DNA from: Caballeronia temeraria
Lineage (GTDB): Bacteria; Pseudomonadota; Gammaproteobacteria; Burkholderiales; Burkholderiaceae
NCBI RefSeq assembly: GCF_001544795.2
Contig: NZ_FCOI02000011.1
Coordinates: forward strand, 166,265-230,264
Length of the DNA stretch: 64,000 bases
Direction of reading: 5' to 3'
In this document: positions 11,050-19,799 of the stretch, in pieces
How positions within the stretch are numbered: the first letter of the stretch is position 1
Layout of the letters: every line of letters starts with the position of its first letter
Program-made: the position numbers and the translations under genes
Notes under the pieces: generated by a model
Database searches by the model: none
Told to the model about the DNA's origin: nothing
The model's input: the letters and a program-made list of their open reading frames with translations, nothing else

Positions 11050-12000
11050 ATGGAATTCTTCCGCATTCGCCGCGATTTGCCGTTCATGGAACGCGCGTTG
11101 ATATTCAACGTGATTTCGTTCGTGACGTTCCTCGTGGCTGTGTTCTTCCTGGTGCATCGCGGCCTGCATCTGTCGGTGGAGTTCACCGGCGGCACGGTCG
11201 TCGAGGTGCAGTATCCGCAAGCCGCGCAGCTCGAGCCGGTGCGCGCGTCGATGTCGCGACTCGGCTATGCCGACGCGCAGGTGCAGAACTTCGGCACGTC
11301 GCAGGACGTGCTGATTCGCCTGCCGCTCAAGCAGGGTCTGACGTCCGCGCAGCAGAGCGATCAGGTGATGACCGCGCTCAAGGCCGACAACGCCGACGTG
11401 AAGCTGCAACGCGTCGAGTTCGTCGGTCCGCAGGTCGGCAAGGAGCTCGTGACCAATGGCCTGCTCGCGCTCGCGTGCGTGGTGATCGGCATCGTGATCT
11501 ATCTGTCGTTCCGCTTCGAGTGGAAGTACGCGGTGGCGGGCATCATCGCGAACTTGCACGACGTGGTGATCATTCTCGGCTTCTTCGCGTTCTTCCAGTG
11601 GGAGTTCTCGCTGTCCGTGCTGGCGGCGATTCTCGCGGTGCTCGGCTATTCGGTGAACGAGTCGGTGGTTATCTTCGACCGGATTCGCGAAACCTTCCGC
11701 AAGCAACGCAAGATGAGCGTGAAGGAAGTGATCGACCACGCAATCACGAGCACGATGTCGCGAACCATCATCACGCACGGCTGTACCGAAATGATGGTGC
11801 TGTCGATGTTCTTCTTCGGCGGACCGACGCTGCATTACTTCGCGCTGGCGCTGACCGTCGGTATTCTGTTCGGTATCTATTCGTCGGTGTTCGTCGCGGC
11901 GGCGCTCGCCATGTGGTTCGGCGTGAAGCGCGAGGATCTCGTGAAGGACAAGAAAGACAAGTTCGATCCGAACGATCCGAACGCGGGCGCGCAGGTTTGA
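11050..12000 (+). CDS. secF: Protein translocase subunit SecF
   Basis: The 316-residue partner of SecD. It has six predicted membrane helices, the N-terminal periplasmic segment with SVEFTGGTVVEV, and the RND signature LGYSVNESVVIFDRIRE in helix 4. The C-terminal tail is short and lysine-rich. GGAGAA precedes the ATG. It ends the queA-tgt-yajC-secD-secF run; a strong bidirectional terminator follows 28 nt after the stop. Confidence 0.97.
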   Translation: MEFFRIRRDLPFMERALIFNVISFVTFLVAVFFLVHRGLHLSVEFTGGTVVEVQYPQAAQLEPVRASMSRLGYADAQVQNFGTSQDVLIRLPLKQGLTSAQQSDQVMTALKADNADVKLQRVEFVGPQVGKELVTNGLLALACVVIGIVIYLSFRFEWKYAVAGIIANLHDVVIILGFFAFFQWEFSLSVLAAILAVLGYSVNESVVIFDRIRETFRKQRKMSVKEVIDHAITSTMSRTIITHGCTEMMVLSMFFFGGPTLHYFALALTVGILFGIYSSVFVAAALAMWFGVKREDLVKDKKDKFDPNDPNAGAQV

Positions 12001-12028
12001 GCGTCACGCGCATCGCAAGGGCGTAAAA

Positions 12029-12066
12029 AAAGCGGCCGGTCTTCAGAGACCGGCCGCTTTGCTTTT
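12029..12066. terminator. Bidirectional terminator between secF and yceI
   Basis: A perfect 14-bp stem (12029-12042 with 12047-12060) with a TCAG loop has A-rich sequence on one side and T-rich sequence on the other, so it can end both secF (plus) and the yceI gene (minus). Confidence 0.9.
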
Positions 12067-12079
12067 GAGGCGTCGAGAC

Positions 12080-12658
12080 TTACTGCTTCACGCCCTCAGC
12101 CTGGATATGCAGCACCGTCTTCAGGCTGAAACCATACGACTTGCCGTAGTCCATGCCGAAGTCGCCGCGATCGAAGGTCGTCGTCGCTTCAACGCCGCAC
12201 ACTTCCTTCTTCATCATCGGGTTCATGAAGCACTTGAAGCTGTCGATCTTCAGGTTGATCGGCTTCGTCACGCCGTGCATCGTCAGCGTGCCGATCACTT
12301 CCGAGGGCTTGTCGCCGTCGAACTTGATCGACGTGCCCTTGTACTCCGCCGTCGGATACTTCGCGACATCGAAGAACTCGGCCTTTTGCAGATGCTCGTC
12401 CAGCTTCGCATTGCCGGTGTTGACCGAAGCGATGTCGATCGTCACGTTCACCGTGCCGGTCTTCGCCGCGCGATCGAGCGTCACTTCGCCGCTGCTCTTG
12501 TTGAACTTGCCGCGCCACGTCGACACGCCACCGAAGTGATCGGCCTCGAAGCTCGGATAGGTGTGGTTCGGGTCAAGCTTGTACGTGTCGGCGGCCATCG
12601 CGCCGAACGACATACCCAATGCGAGCGCGCCCGCAGCGATGATCGAAAGCTTTTTCAA
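12080..12658 (-). CDS. YceI-family periplasmic lipid-binding protein
   Basis: A 192-residue secreted protein with a classical signal peptide ([20 protein letters not shown], cleavage after AMA at about residue 22). The mature part matches the YceI beta-barrel: [25 protein letters not shown] at the start and a C-terminal [14 protein letters not shown] strand. YceI proteins bind polyisoprenoid-type lipids; roles in stress and quinone-linked electron transfer have been suggested, but the function here is not shown. It is the last of three minus-strand genes cybB-yceI-yceI. It contains two cysteines, unlike its neighbour paralogue. Confidence 0.9.
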   Translation of the reverse strand: MKKLSIIAAGALALGMSFGAMAADTYKLDPNHTYPSFEADHFGGVSTWRGKFNKSSGEVTLDRAAKTGTVNVTIDIASVNTGNAKLDEHLQKAEFFDVAKYPTAEYKGTSIKFDGDKPSEVIGTLTMHGVTKPINLKIDSFKCFMNPMMKKEVCGVEATTTFDRGDFGMDYGKSYGFSLKTVLHIQAEGVKQ

Positions 12659-12715
12659 GTTCTTCTCCTACTCATTAAAAACGCTGATATGCGTCGTGTA
12701 TAACAAAAATACCGC

Positions 12716-13273
12716 TCACTTCTTCGCGGCAACGATGTGAAACTTGATGACGACATCGTCCGCGACGATCGACGTATCCTTCCATTCGCCCGTCCCGACA
12801 TCGAACTGGGTGCGCTTGATCGGCAGCGCGCCGTCGAAGGTTTCCGTCGCGCCCTGCTGCGTGACCGTCACCGGAACCGTGACCGTCTGCGACTTGCCCT
12901 TGATCGTGATCTTGCCGGTCACGTTGTACTTGTTGCCGCCCGCCGGCGCGATCGCGCTCGAGACGAACGTCGCGGTCGGATACTTTCCCGCATCGAACCA
13001 TTCGGCGCCGCGCACCTGCTTGTTGTAGTCGTCGTCGCCGAGGTCGTAGCTGCCGGTGTCGATCGTGATGTTCGCCGTGCCCGCCGTCGGCTTGGCCGGA
13101 TCGAACGCGATCTGCGCGCTGAACTTGTTGAACTTGCCGTCGGTCGGCACATTCATCTGCTTCGACGTGGCGGTCACCGTGCTCTTGCTCGTGTCCACCT
13201 GCGCATGCGCGAGCGCGACGAAGGCGAGCGATGCCGCCCCGGCCAGCATCCAACGATTGAGTTTCACTTTCAT
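12716..13273 (-). CDS. YceI-family periplasmic lipid-binding protein (second copy)
   Basis: A 185-residue YceI paralogue with its own signal peptide (MKVKLNRWMLAGAASLAFVA, cleavage after AHA near residue 24). The ATG at 13273 gives a proper signal peptide; an upstream in-frame start would add 22 residues that spoil it. The mature domain begins VDTSKSTVTATSKQMNVPTD and ends with VVIKFHIVAAKK. It lies 57 nt upstream of the other yceI gene and downstream of a cytochrome b561 gene. Divergence between the two copies is large, so they are not recent duplicates. Confidence 0.9.
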   Translation of the reverse strand: MKVKLNRWMLAGAASLAFVALAHAQVDTSKSTVTATSKQMNVPTDGKFNKFSAQIAFDPAKPTAGTANITIDTGSYDLGDDDYNKQVRGAEWFDAGKYPTATFVSSAIAPAGGNKYNVTGKITIKGKSQTVTVPVTVTQQGATETFDGALPIKRTQFDVGTGEWKDTSIVADDVVIKFHIVAAKK

Positions 13274-13389
13274 GTGTGCCCTATTCAAACGGTTCGATCG
13301 AACAAACCGGTATTGGAAATCATAAGAACGCGATAACAATCAGCCGCCGGGAAACGCCCTGCCAACGGCGAAGAAACAATGCGACGCGC

Positions 13390-13974
13390 TTATCTGAGAA
13401 ACGGCAGCATGCGTGCGAGCAAGCCGTCGCGATCGACGAAATGGTGCTTCAGCGCAGCGAGCACGTGCATGACGACGAAGAACAGCAAGGTGTAATTCAA
13501 CGCGACATGCACGATGCGCAGCGTCGCCTTCAGCGCCTTGTCCGGCCCGATGATCGTCGGCAGCGGCAGCACGCCGAGATACACCACCTGAATGCCCGCC
13601 GCCGAGCTGTAGAGATAACCGGAAGCGGGAATGACCAGCATCAGCACATAGAGCAGGACATGCGTGAGATGCGCGGCGCCCTGCTGCCAGCGCGGCATGC
13701 CTTCGGGCATCGACGGCGCCGGGTGCGTCGCGCGCCAGACGAGGCGCAAGAGCGCGAGCGCGAACACCGTCACGCCGATCCACTTGTGCCACGAGAAGTA
13801 CTTGAGCTTGGTCGGCGTGATGCCCGGGATATCGGTCATGATCCAGCCGAGCCAGAAGCCGCCCACGATCAGCAACGCGATCAGCCAGTGCAGGCCGATC
13901 GCCGTTGCGCTGTAACGTTGCGCCGGTACTGTCGCCGCGATGCGAGCGGTACTTTCCATATTGCTTTCACCCAT
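13390..13974 (-). CDS. cybB: Cytochrome b561 family membrane protein
   Basis: A four-helix dihaem cytochrome b561 (about 194 residues from the chosen start). Histidines that could ligate haem lie in IGLHWLIALL, SWHKWIG, HLTHVLLY and the final helix region RIVHVALNY/VVMHVLAALKHH. The family passes electrons between quinol and periplasmic acceptors, and its genes are often next to yceI, as here. Starts at 13974 (MGESNMEST), 13959 (MESTAR) or further upstream (14016) are all possible; GGTGAAAG before the 13959 ATG leaves this open. It probably heads the cybB-yceI-yceI operon. Confidence 0.88.
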   Translation of the reverse strand: MGESNMESTARIAATVPAQRYSATAIGLHWLIALLIVGGFWLGWIMTDIPGITPTKLKYFSWHKWIGVTVFALALLRLVWRATHPAPSMPEGMPRWQQGAAHLTHVLLYVLMLVIPASGYLYSSAAGIQVVYLGVLPLPTIIGPDKALKATLRIVHVALNYTLLFFVVMHVLAALKHHFVDRDGLLARMLPFLR

Positions 13975-14395
13975 GTTTTCGATGTTGCCCGGCCGGTCGC
14001 CAACGACGACAAGCATTCACGGCCGCCATGCTACCTCAACAATAACGAAACGCCAGCGCGCGAGGCGCTCCGCGCGACAGCCGCAAACCCAATCCGGGCA
14101 TGACTTTGCGGGGTTTCGAGCCGCGCGCGTGCAACGAACTATTTCACGCGTGCAACGGTCGATGAAGACGCGAACAAGCGGCGCGAACCCCGGCGGATTC
14201 CGGCATCAACGCATTAACGAACGACCCGGCGGATTAATTCCGCGCCTGAAGAGGCTTTCCGGCCAAATGTGACTGCTCGTCGCCATTTGATACCATGCTG
14301 CTACCAATTTCGCTGGCCCGCTGTTTGCTATGCCCTCTCGGAGCCGGTCCTCGCGGCGCCCGACCATAACGCTCGACACGCCTCGGGCCTCGACC
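13975..14395. other. Gene-free divergent region cybB / pqiA with paired direct repeats
   Basis: I see no credible gene here. An 11-bp direct repeat CGCGTGCAACG occurs at 14126-14136 and 14147-14157, a 21-bp period or two helical turns. A second, CCCGGCGGATT, occurs at 14189-14199 and 14225-14235. These may be regulator contacts for the divergent operons. No convincing -35/-10 pair was found. Confidence 0.35.
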
Positions 14396-15055
14396 ATGAA
14401 CGCGAACGAACCGGATGATCTGATCGCGTGTCACGAATGCGACGCGCTCTTTCATAAACGTGCCCTGCCTCATCGCACTTCGGCGAAATGTCCGCGCTGC
14501 GGATCGCTGCTGTATCGGAGCATCTCGTCGAACCTCGACAAGATCTGCGCAATGACGCTCGCCGCGCTCGTCACGTTCGTGATCGCGCAGGGCTTTCCCA
14601 TCGTCGAGCTGGACGCGAACGGGCTCACGTCGGAGACGACGCTCATCGGCGCAATCATCGCGTTGTGGAACGAGCAGATGGAAATCATGGCCGTGCTCGT
14701 CTTCTGCTCGACCATCCTGTTTCCGCTGTGCGAACTGCTCGCGCTGTTATATGTGCTGCTCCCGCTGCGTTCCGGCTACGTTCCGCCGGGCTTCAACGCA
14801 CTTCTGCGCGGCATTCAGCTCGTGCGTCCGTGGGGCATGATCGAAGTCTTCATGCTCGGCGTGCTCGTCACGCTCGTGAAGATGGTAAGCATCGCGCGCG
14901 TGATTCCCGAAGCGGCGCTCTTCGCGTTCGGCGCACTGACGCTCATGTTCGCGGTCGTCGTGAGCTTCGATCCGCGCGCGCTGTGGGACATCGCGAGCCG
15001 GCTCGGCACGCGCGAACCGAAGCGCATCGCAACCGAAGCGAGGCAGAAATCGTGA
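14396..15055 (+). CDS. pqiA: PqiA-like membrane protein, first half
   Basis: A 219-residue membrane protein corresponding to one of the two repeated halves of E. coli PqiA (about 417 residues). It starts with a zinc-ribbon-like CHECD...CPRCGS, followed by about four transmembrane helices typical of the paraquat-inducible protein A family. PqiA is thought to act with the MCE protein PqiB in lipid transport between inner and outer membranes. The ATG at 14396 (MNANEPDDLI) is chosen because it lies just before the zinc ribbon. It overlaps the second half-gene by 4 nt. Confidence 0.88.
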   Translation: MNANEPDDLIACHECDALFHKRALPHRTSAKCPRCGSLLYRSISSNLDKICAMTLAALVTFVIAQGFPIVELDANGLTSETTLIGAIIALWNEQMEIMAVLVFCSTILFPLCELLALLYVLLPLRSGYVPPGFNALLRGIQLVRPWGMIEVFMLGVLVTLVKMVSIARVIPEAALFAFGALTLMFAVVVSFDPRALWDIASRLGTREPKRIATEARQKS

Positions 15056-15732
15056 GTGATTCCATCGATCCGAACACGGGCGAAGCCGCGCGCGAAACGC
15101 TCTACACCACGGCGTCGGAGGCGAAGGTCGTCGGCTGTCATGCGTGCGGGCTCGTGCAGCCGCTCGCGCATACCATCGAGAAGCAACGCTGCACGCGCTG
15201 CGATGCGGTCGTGCACCGGCGTCATCCGGATAGCATCGCGCGCACGTGGGCGCTTCTGATCAGCGCGGCGATCCTCTATATCCCCGCGAACCTGTTTCCG
15301 ATCATGCATACGTCGTCGATTCTCGGTTCCGAAGACGACACCATCATGAGCGGCGTCGCGCTCTTCTGGAACGACGGCGACTATCCGCTCGCGGCGGTGA
15401 TCTTCGTCGCCAGCATTCTCGTGCCGATGCTGAAGCTCGTCACGCTCGGCTTTCTCACCATCAGCGTGCAGCGGCGCTCCACATGGCAGCCGCGTCAGCG
15501 CACGACGCTCTTTCGCATCGTCGAGGGCATCGGCCGCTGGTCGATGCTCGATGTCTTCGTGATCACGCTCACCGTCGCGCTCGTGCGCTTCAAGTCGCTC
15601 GCCGTCATCACGCCGGGGCCGGGCGCGCTCGCGTTCGCGTCGGTCGTCGTGCTGACGATGATCGCCTCTATGCAATTCGACCCGCGCCTCATCTGGGACA
15701 ACATCGACCCGTCAGGAAAGAGACATGACTAG
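15052..15732 (+). CDS. pqiA: PqiA-like membrane protein, second half
   Basis: A 226-residue protein with the same layout as its upstream neighbour: zinc ribbon CHACG...CTRCDA, then about four membrane helices (ILYIPANLFPIMHTSS, AVIFVASILVPMLKL). It starts at a GTG overlapping the upstream stop (GTGA), so translation is probably coupled. In E. coli the two halves are one polypeptide; here they are separate genes in the same order. Its end overlaps the pqiB start by 8 nt. Confidence 0.88.
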   Translation: MSDSIDPNTGEAARETLYTTASEAKVVGCHACGLVQPLAHTIEKQRCTRCDAVVHRRHPDSIARTWALLISAAILYIPANLFPIMHTSSILGSEDDTIMSGVALFWNDGDYPLAAVIFVASILVPMLKLVTLGFLTISVQRRSTWQPRQRTTLFRIVEGIGRWSMLDVFVITLTVALVRFKSLAVITPGPGALAFASVVVLTMIASMQFDPRLIWDNIDPSGKRHD

Positions 15733-17407
15733 TGCCCAAGGTCCGAACGACCCGAAGCAGCCCGCGCCGCCCGCCGATGACAGCCGCAACGGCGGCCCGG
15801 GCAAAGGCGGCGGCCTGCCGCCGAACCTGCCCGATCCCGTGATCGAGCCGCGCAGCCGCTGGCTGCCGTCGCTCGTGTGGGTCATTCCGCTCGTCGCGGC
15901 GCTGATCGGCGTGATTCTCGTCGTGAAGACGGTGTCGAGCCGCGGGCCGACCGTGACCATCAGCTTCGTGTCGGCGGAAGGTCTCGAACCGGGCAAGACG
16001 AAGGTGAAGTTCAAGGATGTCGATATCGGCACGGTCAAGACCATCACGTTGTCGAAGGATCATTCGCGCGTGCTCGTCGATGTGCAGCTCACCAAGGAAG
16101 CCACCGATTTCGCCGTCAAAGACACGCGCTTCTGGGTCGTGCGTCCGCGCGTCGCGGCAAGCGGCGTGACCGGGCTGTCCACTCTGCTGTCGGGCGCGTA
16201 TATCGGCGTCGATGCAGGCAAATCCACCGACGATCAGTCGTATTTCGTCGGACTCGAAACGCCGCCCGCCGTCACCGGCGACCAGAAAGGCCACACCTTC
16301 ACGCTGCACGGCGAATCGCTCGGCTCGCTCGATATCGGCTCGCCCGTCTACTACCGGCGCGTGCAGGTCGGGCAAGTGGTCGCGTTTTCGCTCGACAAGG
16401 ACGGCACCGGCGTCACGCTGCAGGTGTTCGTGACTGCGCCCTACGATCAGTACGTCGGCACCAATTCGCGCTGGTGGCATGCGAGCGGCGTCGATCTGCG
16501 GCTCGATTCGAGCGGCTTCACGCTCAACACGCAATCGCTCGCGACGGTCGTGCTCGGCGGCATCGCGTTCCAGACGCCGCCGAACCAGCAGTCCGGCCCG
16601 CAGGCGCAGAACAACGCGACCTTCCGTCTGGCCGGCGATCAGTCCGACGCGATGCGCGATCCCGACGGTCAGGCCGTGCACGTCGTGATGAACTTCAACC
16701 AGTCGCTGCGGGGCTTGTCGGTCGGCGCGCCGGTCGATTTCCGCGGCATCGTGCTGGGGCAGGTGACGGGCATCGGGGTGCAATACGATCAGAAATCGCA
16801 TTCGTTCATGATGCCGGTCACGATCGATCTCTACCCCGACCGCCTCGGCCGGCGCGCGAAGCAGGCGCTGCCCGAACAAGGTTCGACGGCGAGCCAGGAC
16901 ATGCTGCAACTGCTCGTGAAGCGCGGCCTGCGCGGCCAGTTGCGCACCGGCAACCTGCTGACGAGCCAGTTGTACGTCGCGCTCGACTTCTTCCCGAAGG
17001 CGGCGCCTGCGCAAGTGAATGCCAACAACGATCCGATCGAGCTGCCTACCGTGCCGAACACGCTCGACGAGCTGCAATTGCAGATCGCGGACATCGCGCG
17101 CAAGGTCGACAAGATTCCGTTCGACGAGATCGGCACGAATCTGAACGGCTCGCTCAAGAACGCCAACGCGCTCTTCGACAAGCTCGACAAGGAGGTGCTG
17201 CCGGAAATGCGCGACACGCTCACGCAGGCAAAGAACACCTTCGGCCAGGCGCAATCGACGTTGCAATCGGACTCGCCGCTCCAGTCGGACGTGCATCAGG
17301 CGTTGCAGGAACTCACGCGCACGCTTCAATCGCTCAACTCGCTCGCGGATTATCTGGAGCGCCATCCGGAATCGCTCGTGCGCGGAAAATCGGGAGACAA
17401 ACCATGA
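15725..17407 (+). CDS. pqiB: PqiB, MCE-domain envelope protein
   Basis: A 560-residue protein anchored by one N-terminal helix (about 45-67, SLVWVIPLVAALIGVILVV) with three MCE/MlaD repeats after it, beginning near residues 75, 190 and 315 (each with G-x-P-V-x-[YF]-[KR] style motifs such as IGSPVYYRRVQVGQV and VGAPVDFRGIVLGQV). A long helical tail follows (485-545), suited to forming the tube seen in E. coli PqiB. This complex spans the periplasm and is implicated in phospholipid traffic. A Pro/Gly/Asn-rich leader of about 40 residues is cytoplasmic. Confidence 0.93.
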   Translation: MTSAQGPNDPKQPAPPADDSRNGGPGKGGGLPPNLPDPVIEPRSRWLPSLVWVIPLVAALIGVILVVKTVSSRGPTVTISFVSAEGLEPGKTKVKFKDVDIGTVKTITLSKDHSRVLVDVQLTKEATDFAVKDTRFWVVRPRVAASGVTGLSTLLSGAYIGVDAGKSTDDQSYFVGLETPPAVTGDQKGHTFTLHGESLGSLDIGSPVYYRRVQVGQVVAFSLDKDGTGVTLQVFVTAPYDQYVGTNSRWWHASGVDLRLDSSGFTLNTQSLATVVLGGIAFQTPPNQQSGPQAQNNATFRLAGDQSDAMRDPDGQAVHVVMNFNQSLRGLSVGAPVDFRGIVLGQVTGIGVQYDQKSHSFMMPVTIDLYPDRLGRRAKQALPEQGSTASQDMLQLLVKRGLRGQLRTGNLLTSQLYVALDFFPKAAPAQVNANNDPIELPTVPNTLDELQLQIADIARKVDKIPFDEIGTNLNGSLKNANALFDKLDKEVLPEMRDTLTQAKNTFGQAQSTLQSDSPLQSDVHQALQELTRTLQSLNSLADYLERHPESLVRGKSGDKP

Positions 17408-18108
17408 AGGTCGGCTCGTTGATGTTGACTCTGGGCGCAGCGGCGCTGCTCGCCGCCTGCGCCTCGCCGACGAGCCGTTTCTACACGCTCGGCGGCAGCG
17501 GCGCGCGGCCCGTGCCGTCGACGCAGGCGTCGTTCTACTTCGAGCTTGCGCCCGTCGACATGCCGCAGCAGGTCGCGAAGAATCAGTTGGTGGTGCAGAC
17601 GAGTCCCGCGCAGGTGCGCGTGCTGGAGGAAGAACGCTGGGCCTCGCTGCCCGGCGACGAAGTGCGCCGCGCGCTCTCCTCCGATCTCACGCAGCAGCTC
17701 GGCGCGATCGACGTCTACGGCACGCCGCATCCGGAGTCCGTGCCGGTGTACCGCGTGAAGGTGAACGTGCAGCGCTTCGAATCGTGGCCGGGCTCGCAGG
17801 CCGTCATCGACGCCGTGTGGAGCGTGCGCGCCGCCGGTTCCGATACCGTCCTGACGTGCCGGACGGTCGCGCAGGAGCAGGTGGACGCGGGTTACGACGC
17901 GCTCGTCGAAGGTCATCGCAAGGCGGTCGGCGAACTCGCCTCCGCGATCTCCGCGGGCATGCGCAGCCTCGGTTCGTTGCCGCGCGCGACGGCCGGCGCG
18001 CCTTCCGCTTCGGCAAAGGGCAAAGGCGTCGTGACCACGAAACCCGCTGCCCCGCCGGTTCTGCCGTGCCCGTCGGCGAGCGCGGCGGCGACTGCCAGCG
18101 CGCAGTGA
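17404..18108 (+). CDS. pqiC: PqiC outer-membrane lipoprotein
   Basis: A 234-residue lipoprotein of the ABC-type transport auxiliary family. The signal peptide ends in a lipobox LLAAC (Cys near residue 19), followed by SPTSRFYTL, the hallmark start of PqiC-type proteins. It overlaps the end of pqiB by 4 nt (ATGA), closing the operon pqiA-pqiA-pqiB-pqiC. The last 45 residues are Ala/Pro/Lys rich and probably disordered. In E. coli PqiC is an outer-membrane partner of PqiB. Confidence 0.9.
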   Translation: MKVGSLMLTLGAAALLAACASPTSRFYTLGGSGARPVPSTQASFYFELAPVDMPQQVAKNQLVVQTSPAQVRVLEEERWASLPGDEVRRALSSDLTQQLGAIDVYGTPHPESVPVYRVKVNVQRFESWPGSQAVIDAVWSVRAAGSDTVLTCRTVAQEQVDAGYDALVEGHRKAVGELASAISAGMRSLGSLPRATAGAPSASAKGKGVVTTKPAAPPVLPCPSASAAATASAQ

Positions 18109-18254
18109 TTCGTCCGGCCAGCAGCGCGCGGGGCGCGCTTCCTGTTGTCGGCAGGCGACAAGTCGGCGGGCGTTCATCTCGAATTTGCCGATCGATCACG
18201 TTCGCCCGGTTAAGATCGTCGACGCCCGTATTCCGGATCCACCGTGAACATTAG

Positions 18255-18866
18255 ATGATGAAACTGATCGGTTCGCACCCCAGCCCATTCGTCCGCAAGG
18301 TGCGGATCGTCATGGCGGAAAAGAAGATCGACTGCGAACTGGTGCTCGAAGACGTCTGGGCATCCGATTCGAAGATCCACGATTTCAATCCGCTCGGCAA
18401 AGTGCCGTGCCTCATTCTCGACGACGGCGAAGCGGTATTCGATTCGCGCGTCATCTGCGAGTACGTGGACACGCTCACGCCCGTCGGCAAGCTGTTGCCG
18501 CAGGAGCGCCGCGAACGCACCGAAGTGCGCTGCTGGGAAGCGCTCGCCGACGGCATGCTCGATGCCGCCGTGCTCGTGCGGCTCGAAGGCGTGTTGCGCG
18601 AGGAAGAGCATCGCAGCGAGAAGTGGGTTGCGCGTCAGCGTCACAAGATCGAAGACGGTTTGCGCGCGATGGCGCGCGGCCTCGGCTCGAAGCAATGGTG
18701 CTCGGCGAATCGCTTCACGCTCGCGGATATCGCGTGCTGCTGCGCGCTCGGCTACCTCGATTTCCGCATGCCCGATCTGAACTGGCGCGAGGCGCATCCG
18801 AATCTCGACAAGTACTACGCGCGCGTCTCGCAGCGGCAGTCGTTCATCGACACTGCACCAGTTTGA
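18255..18866 (+). CDS. Glutathione S-transferase family protein
   Basis: A 203-residue protein with an N-terminal thioredoxin-like domain (LIGSHPSPFVRKVRIVMAEK, cis-Pro in GKVPCLILDDGEAVFDSRVI) and an all-helical C-terminal domain from about residue 85. The E-S/D-S glutathione-binding motif is present as FDSRVICEY. It resembles the YibF-type bacterial transferases; no substrate can be named. It stands alone, 146 nt after pqiC, and is closed by its own terminator. Confidence 0.9.
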   Translation: MMKLIGSHPSPFVRKVRIVMAEKKIDCELVLEDVWASDSKIHDFNPLGKVPCLILDDGEAVFDSRVICEYVDTLTPVGKLLPQERRERTEVRCWEALADGMLDAAVLVRLEGVLREEEHRSEKWVARQRHKIEDGLRAMARGLGSKQWCSANRFTLADIACCCALGYLDFRMPDLNWREAHPNLDKYYARVSQRQSFIDTAPV

Positions 18867-18881
18867 TTCGCGTCCGCTGGC

Positions 18882-18907
18882 GCTCCCGCTCGTGCGGGAG
18901 CGTTTTG
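18882..18907 (+). terminator. Terminator after the glutathione transferase gene
   Basis: A 9-bp perfect stem CGCTCCCGC/GCGGGAGCG with a TCGT loop is followed by TTTT, 15 nt after the gst stop. Confidence 0.85.
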
Positions 18908-18923
18908 ATGCCACGTCGAGAGT

Positions 18924-18942
18924 TTATCTATCGCTAGATAGA
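18924..18942. promoter_or_regulatory. TetR-type operator copy A
   Basis: TTATCTATCGCTAGATAGA differs at one base from the operator in the tetR promoter (19741-19759). It contains a TATCTA/TAGATA dyad with a 4-nt centre. It lies just beyond the gst terminator in a stretch with no recognised gene. Confidence 0.6.
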
Positions 18943-19072
18943 AACGCTCGAGCGATGACATCTCGTGAAGTCCAATGCCGGCGCCAGATTCCCGGAAATC
19001 GGCCGGTCTCTCACCCTATGAACCGATGTACGCGCGACACGGGTCAAAACGCCGACATATGCCGCCAAAATC

Positions 19073-19092
19073 TATCTACTCGACGGTAGATA
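19073..19092. promoter_or_regulatory. Related TATCTA/TAGATA dyad (site C)
   Basis: A 7-bp dyad TATCTAC-N6-GTAGATA uses the same half-sites as operators A and B but with wider spacing. It lies about 50 nt beyond the 3' end of the tetR gene. It may be a weaker binding site of the same regulator. Confidence 0.35.
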
Positions 19093-19140
19093 ATCGAACG
19101 TCAATTCACGCGTTTTTCACAAGGTTATCCACAGGCTTAT

Positions 19141-19698
19141 CTACCGCCGGAATGCGTCCGTGACTTCTTCCAGCCGCGCGCGCGTCTGAAACAGGCGGCA
19201 CGCGAGCAGACTGCCCTGGAACGCGGCGTACAAAGTGCGCGCGGCGGCTTCGGGCTTGCCGCCGGCATCGAGCGTATCCTGTGCCTCGCCTTCGGCAAGC
19301 ACCTTCATCAGCCAGTTCTCGTTTGCCTTGTAGAACGATTGCACCGCATGGCGAACCTTCTCCGGCAGCGACTCGATGTCCGATGCGAGCATCCCGCACA
19401 GGCAGATCTGCCTGCCGTCGCCGATGATCCGCCCGAACAGCTTCGTATAGCGGTCGAGCTTCTTGTCGGCCGGGGCGGAACTGTCGATTGCGTAGATCGA
19501 CGACATCACGTCCGCGCTGTACGCATTCACGGCTTCGAGCGCGAGATCTTCCTTGGTCGGAAAGTAGTAGTGGATGCTCGACGTCTTCACGCCGACCAGC
19601 GCCGACAGATCGCGGTAGCTGAAACCGTTGTAGCCGCGCGTCATCAGGAGCGTCTGGGCGTGGTCCAGCAGCGCTTCGCGCACCGTGTTCTTGTCCAT
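19141..19698 (-). CDS. TetR/AcrR-family transcriptional regulator
   Basis: A 185-residue repressor. The helix-turn-helix occupies residues 8-55 (ALLDHAQTLLMTRGYNGFSY, then LSALVGVKTSSIHYYFPTKEDL), and the rest is the helical ligand-binding domain, which contains CLCGMLASD. The ligand is unknown. Its promoter contains a 19-bp palindromic operator between -35 and -10, so it probably represses itself. Near-identical or related sites sit 200-800 bp downstream beyond its own 3' end, where no target gene is recognised. The stop codon lies in another TATCTA half-site. Confidence 0.92.
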   Translation of the reverse strand: MDKNTVREALLDHAQTLLMTRGYNGFSYRDLSALVGVKTSSIHYYFPTKEDLALEAVNAYSADVMSSIYAIDSSAPADKKLDRYTKLFGRIIGDGRQICLCGMLASDIESLPEKVRHAVQSFYKANENWLMKVLAEGEAQDTLDAGGKPEAAARTLYAAFQGSLLACRLFQTRARLEEVTDAFRR

Positions 19699-19737
19699 TC
19701 GGCCAATGGTCCGATTATCCCTGCATGCGATGTGCGT

Positions 19738-19766
19738 AATTTATCTATCACTAGATAGACGGTCAA
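19738..19766 (-). promoter_or_regulatory. tetR promoter with embedded operator B
   Basis: On the minus strand -35 TTGACC (19761-19766) and -10 TAAATT (19738-19743) are separated by 17 bp. The spacer is filled by the palindromic operator TTATCTATCACTAGATAGA (19741-19759). This is the classical layout for autorepression by blocking RNA polymerase. Confidence 0.7.
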
Positions 19767-19799
19767 GCGCCTGTTTCAAAAAAGTTTTTGTCGGATCGA

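Noticed and set aside
18123..18139. GC-rich hairpin after pqiC
   Set aside because: The stem AGCGCGC/GCGCGCT has a 3-nt loop and no convincing T-tract, so it was not called a terminator.
19125..19133. Perfect DnaA box TTATCCACA next to the end of tetR
   Set aside because: A single 9-mer is expected by chance about once per two windows of this size, and no dnaA, dnaN, AT-rich unwinding region or box cluster is nearby, so it is not an origin.
18892..19163. Two open frames of 62-65 codons between gst and tetR
   Set aside because: They lack ribosome-binding sites, have no recognisable domain and begin inside the gst terminator or the operator region.
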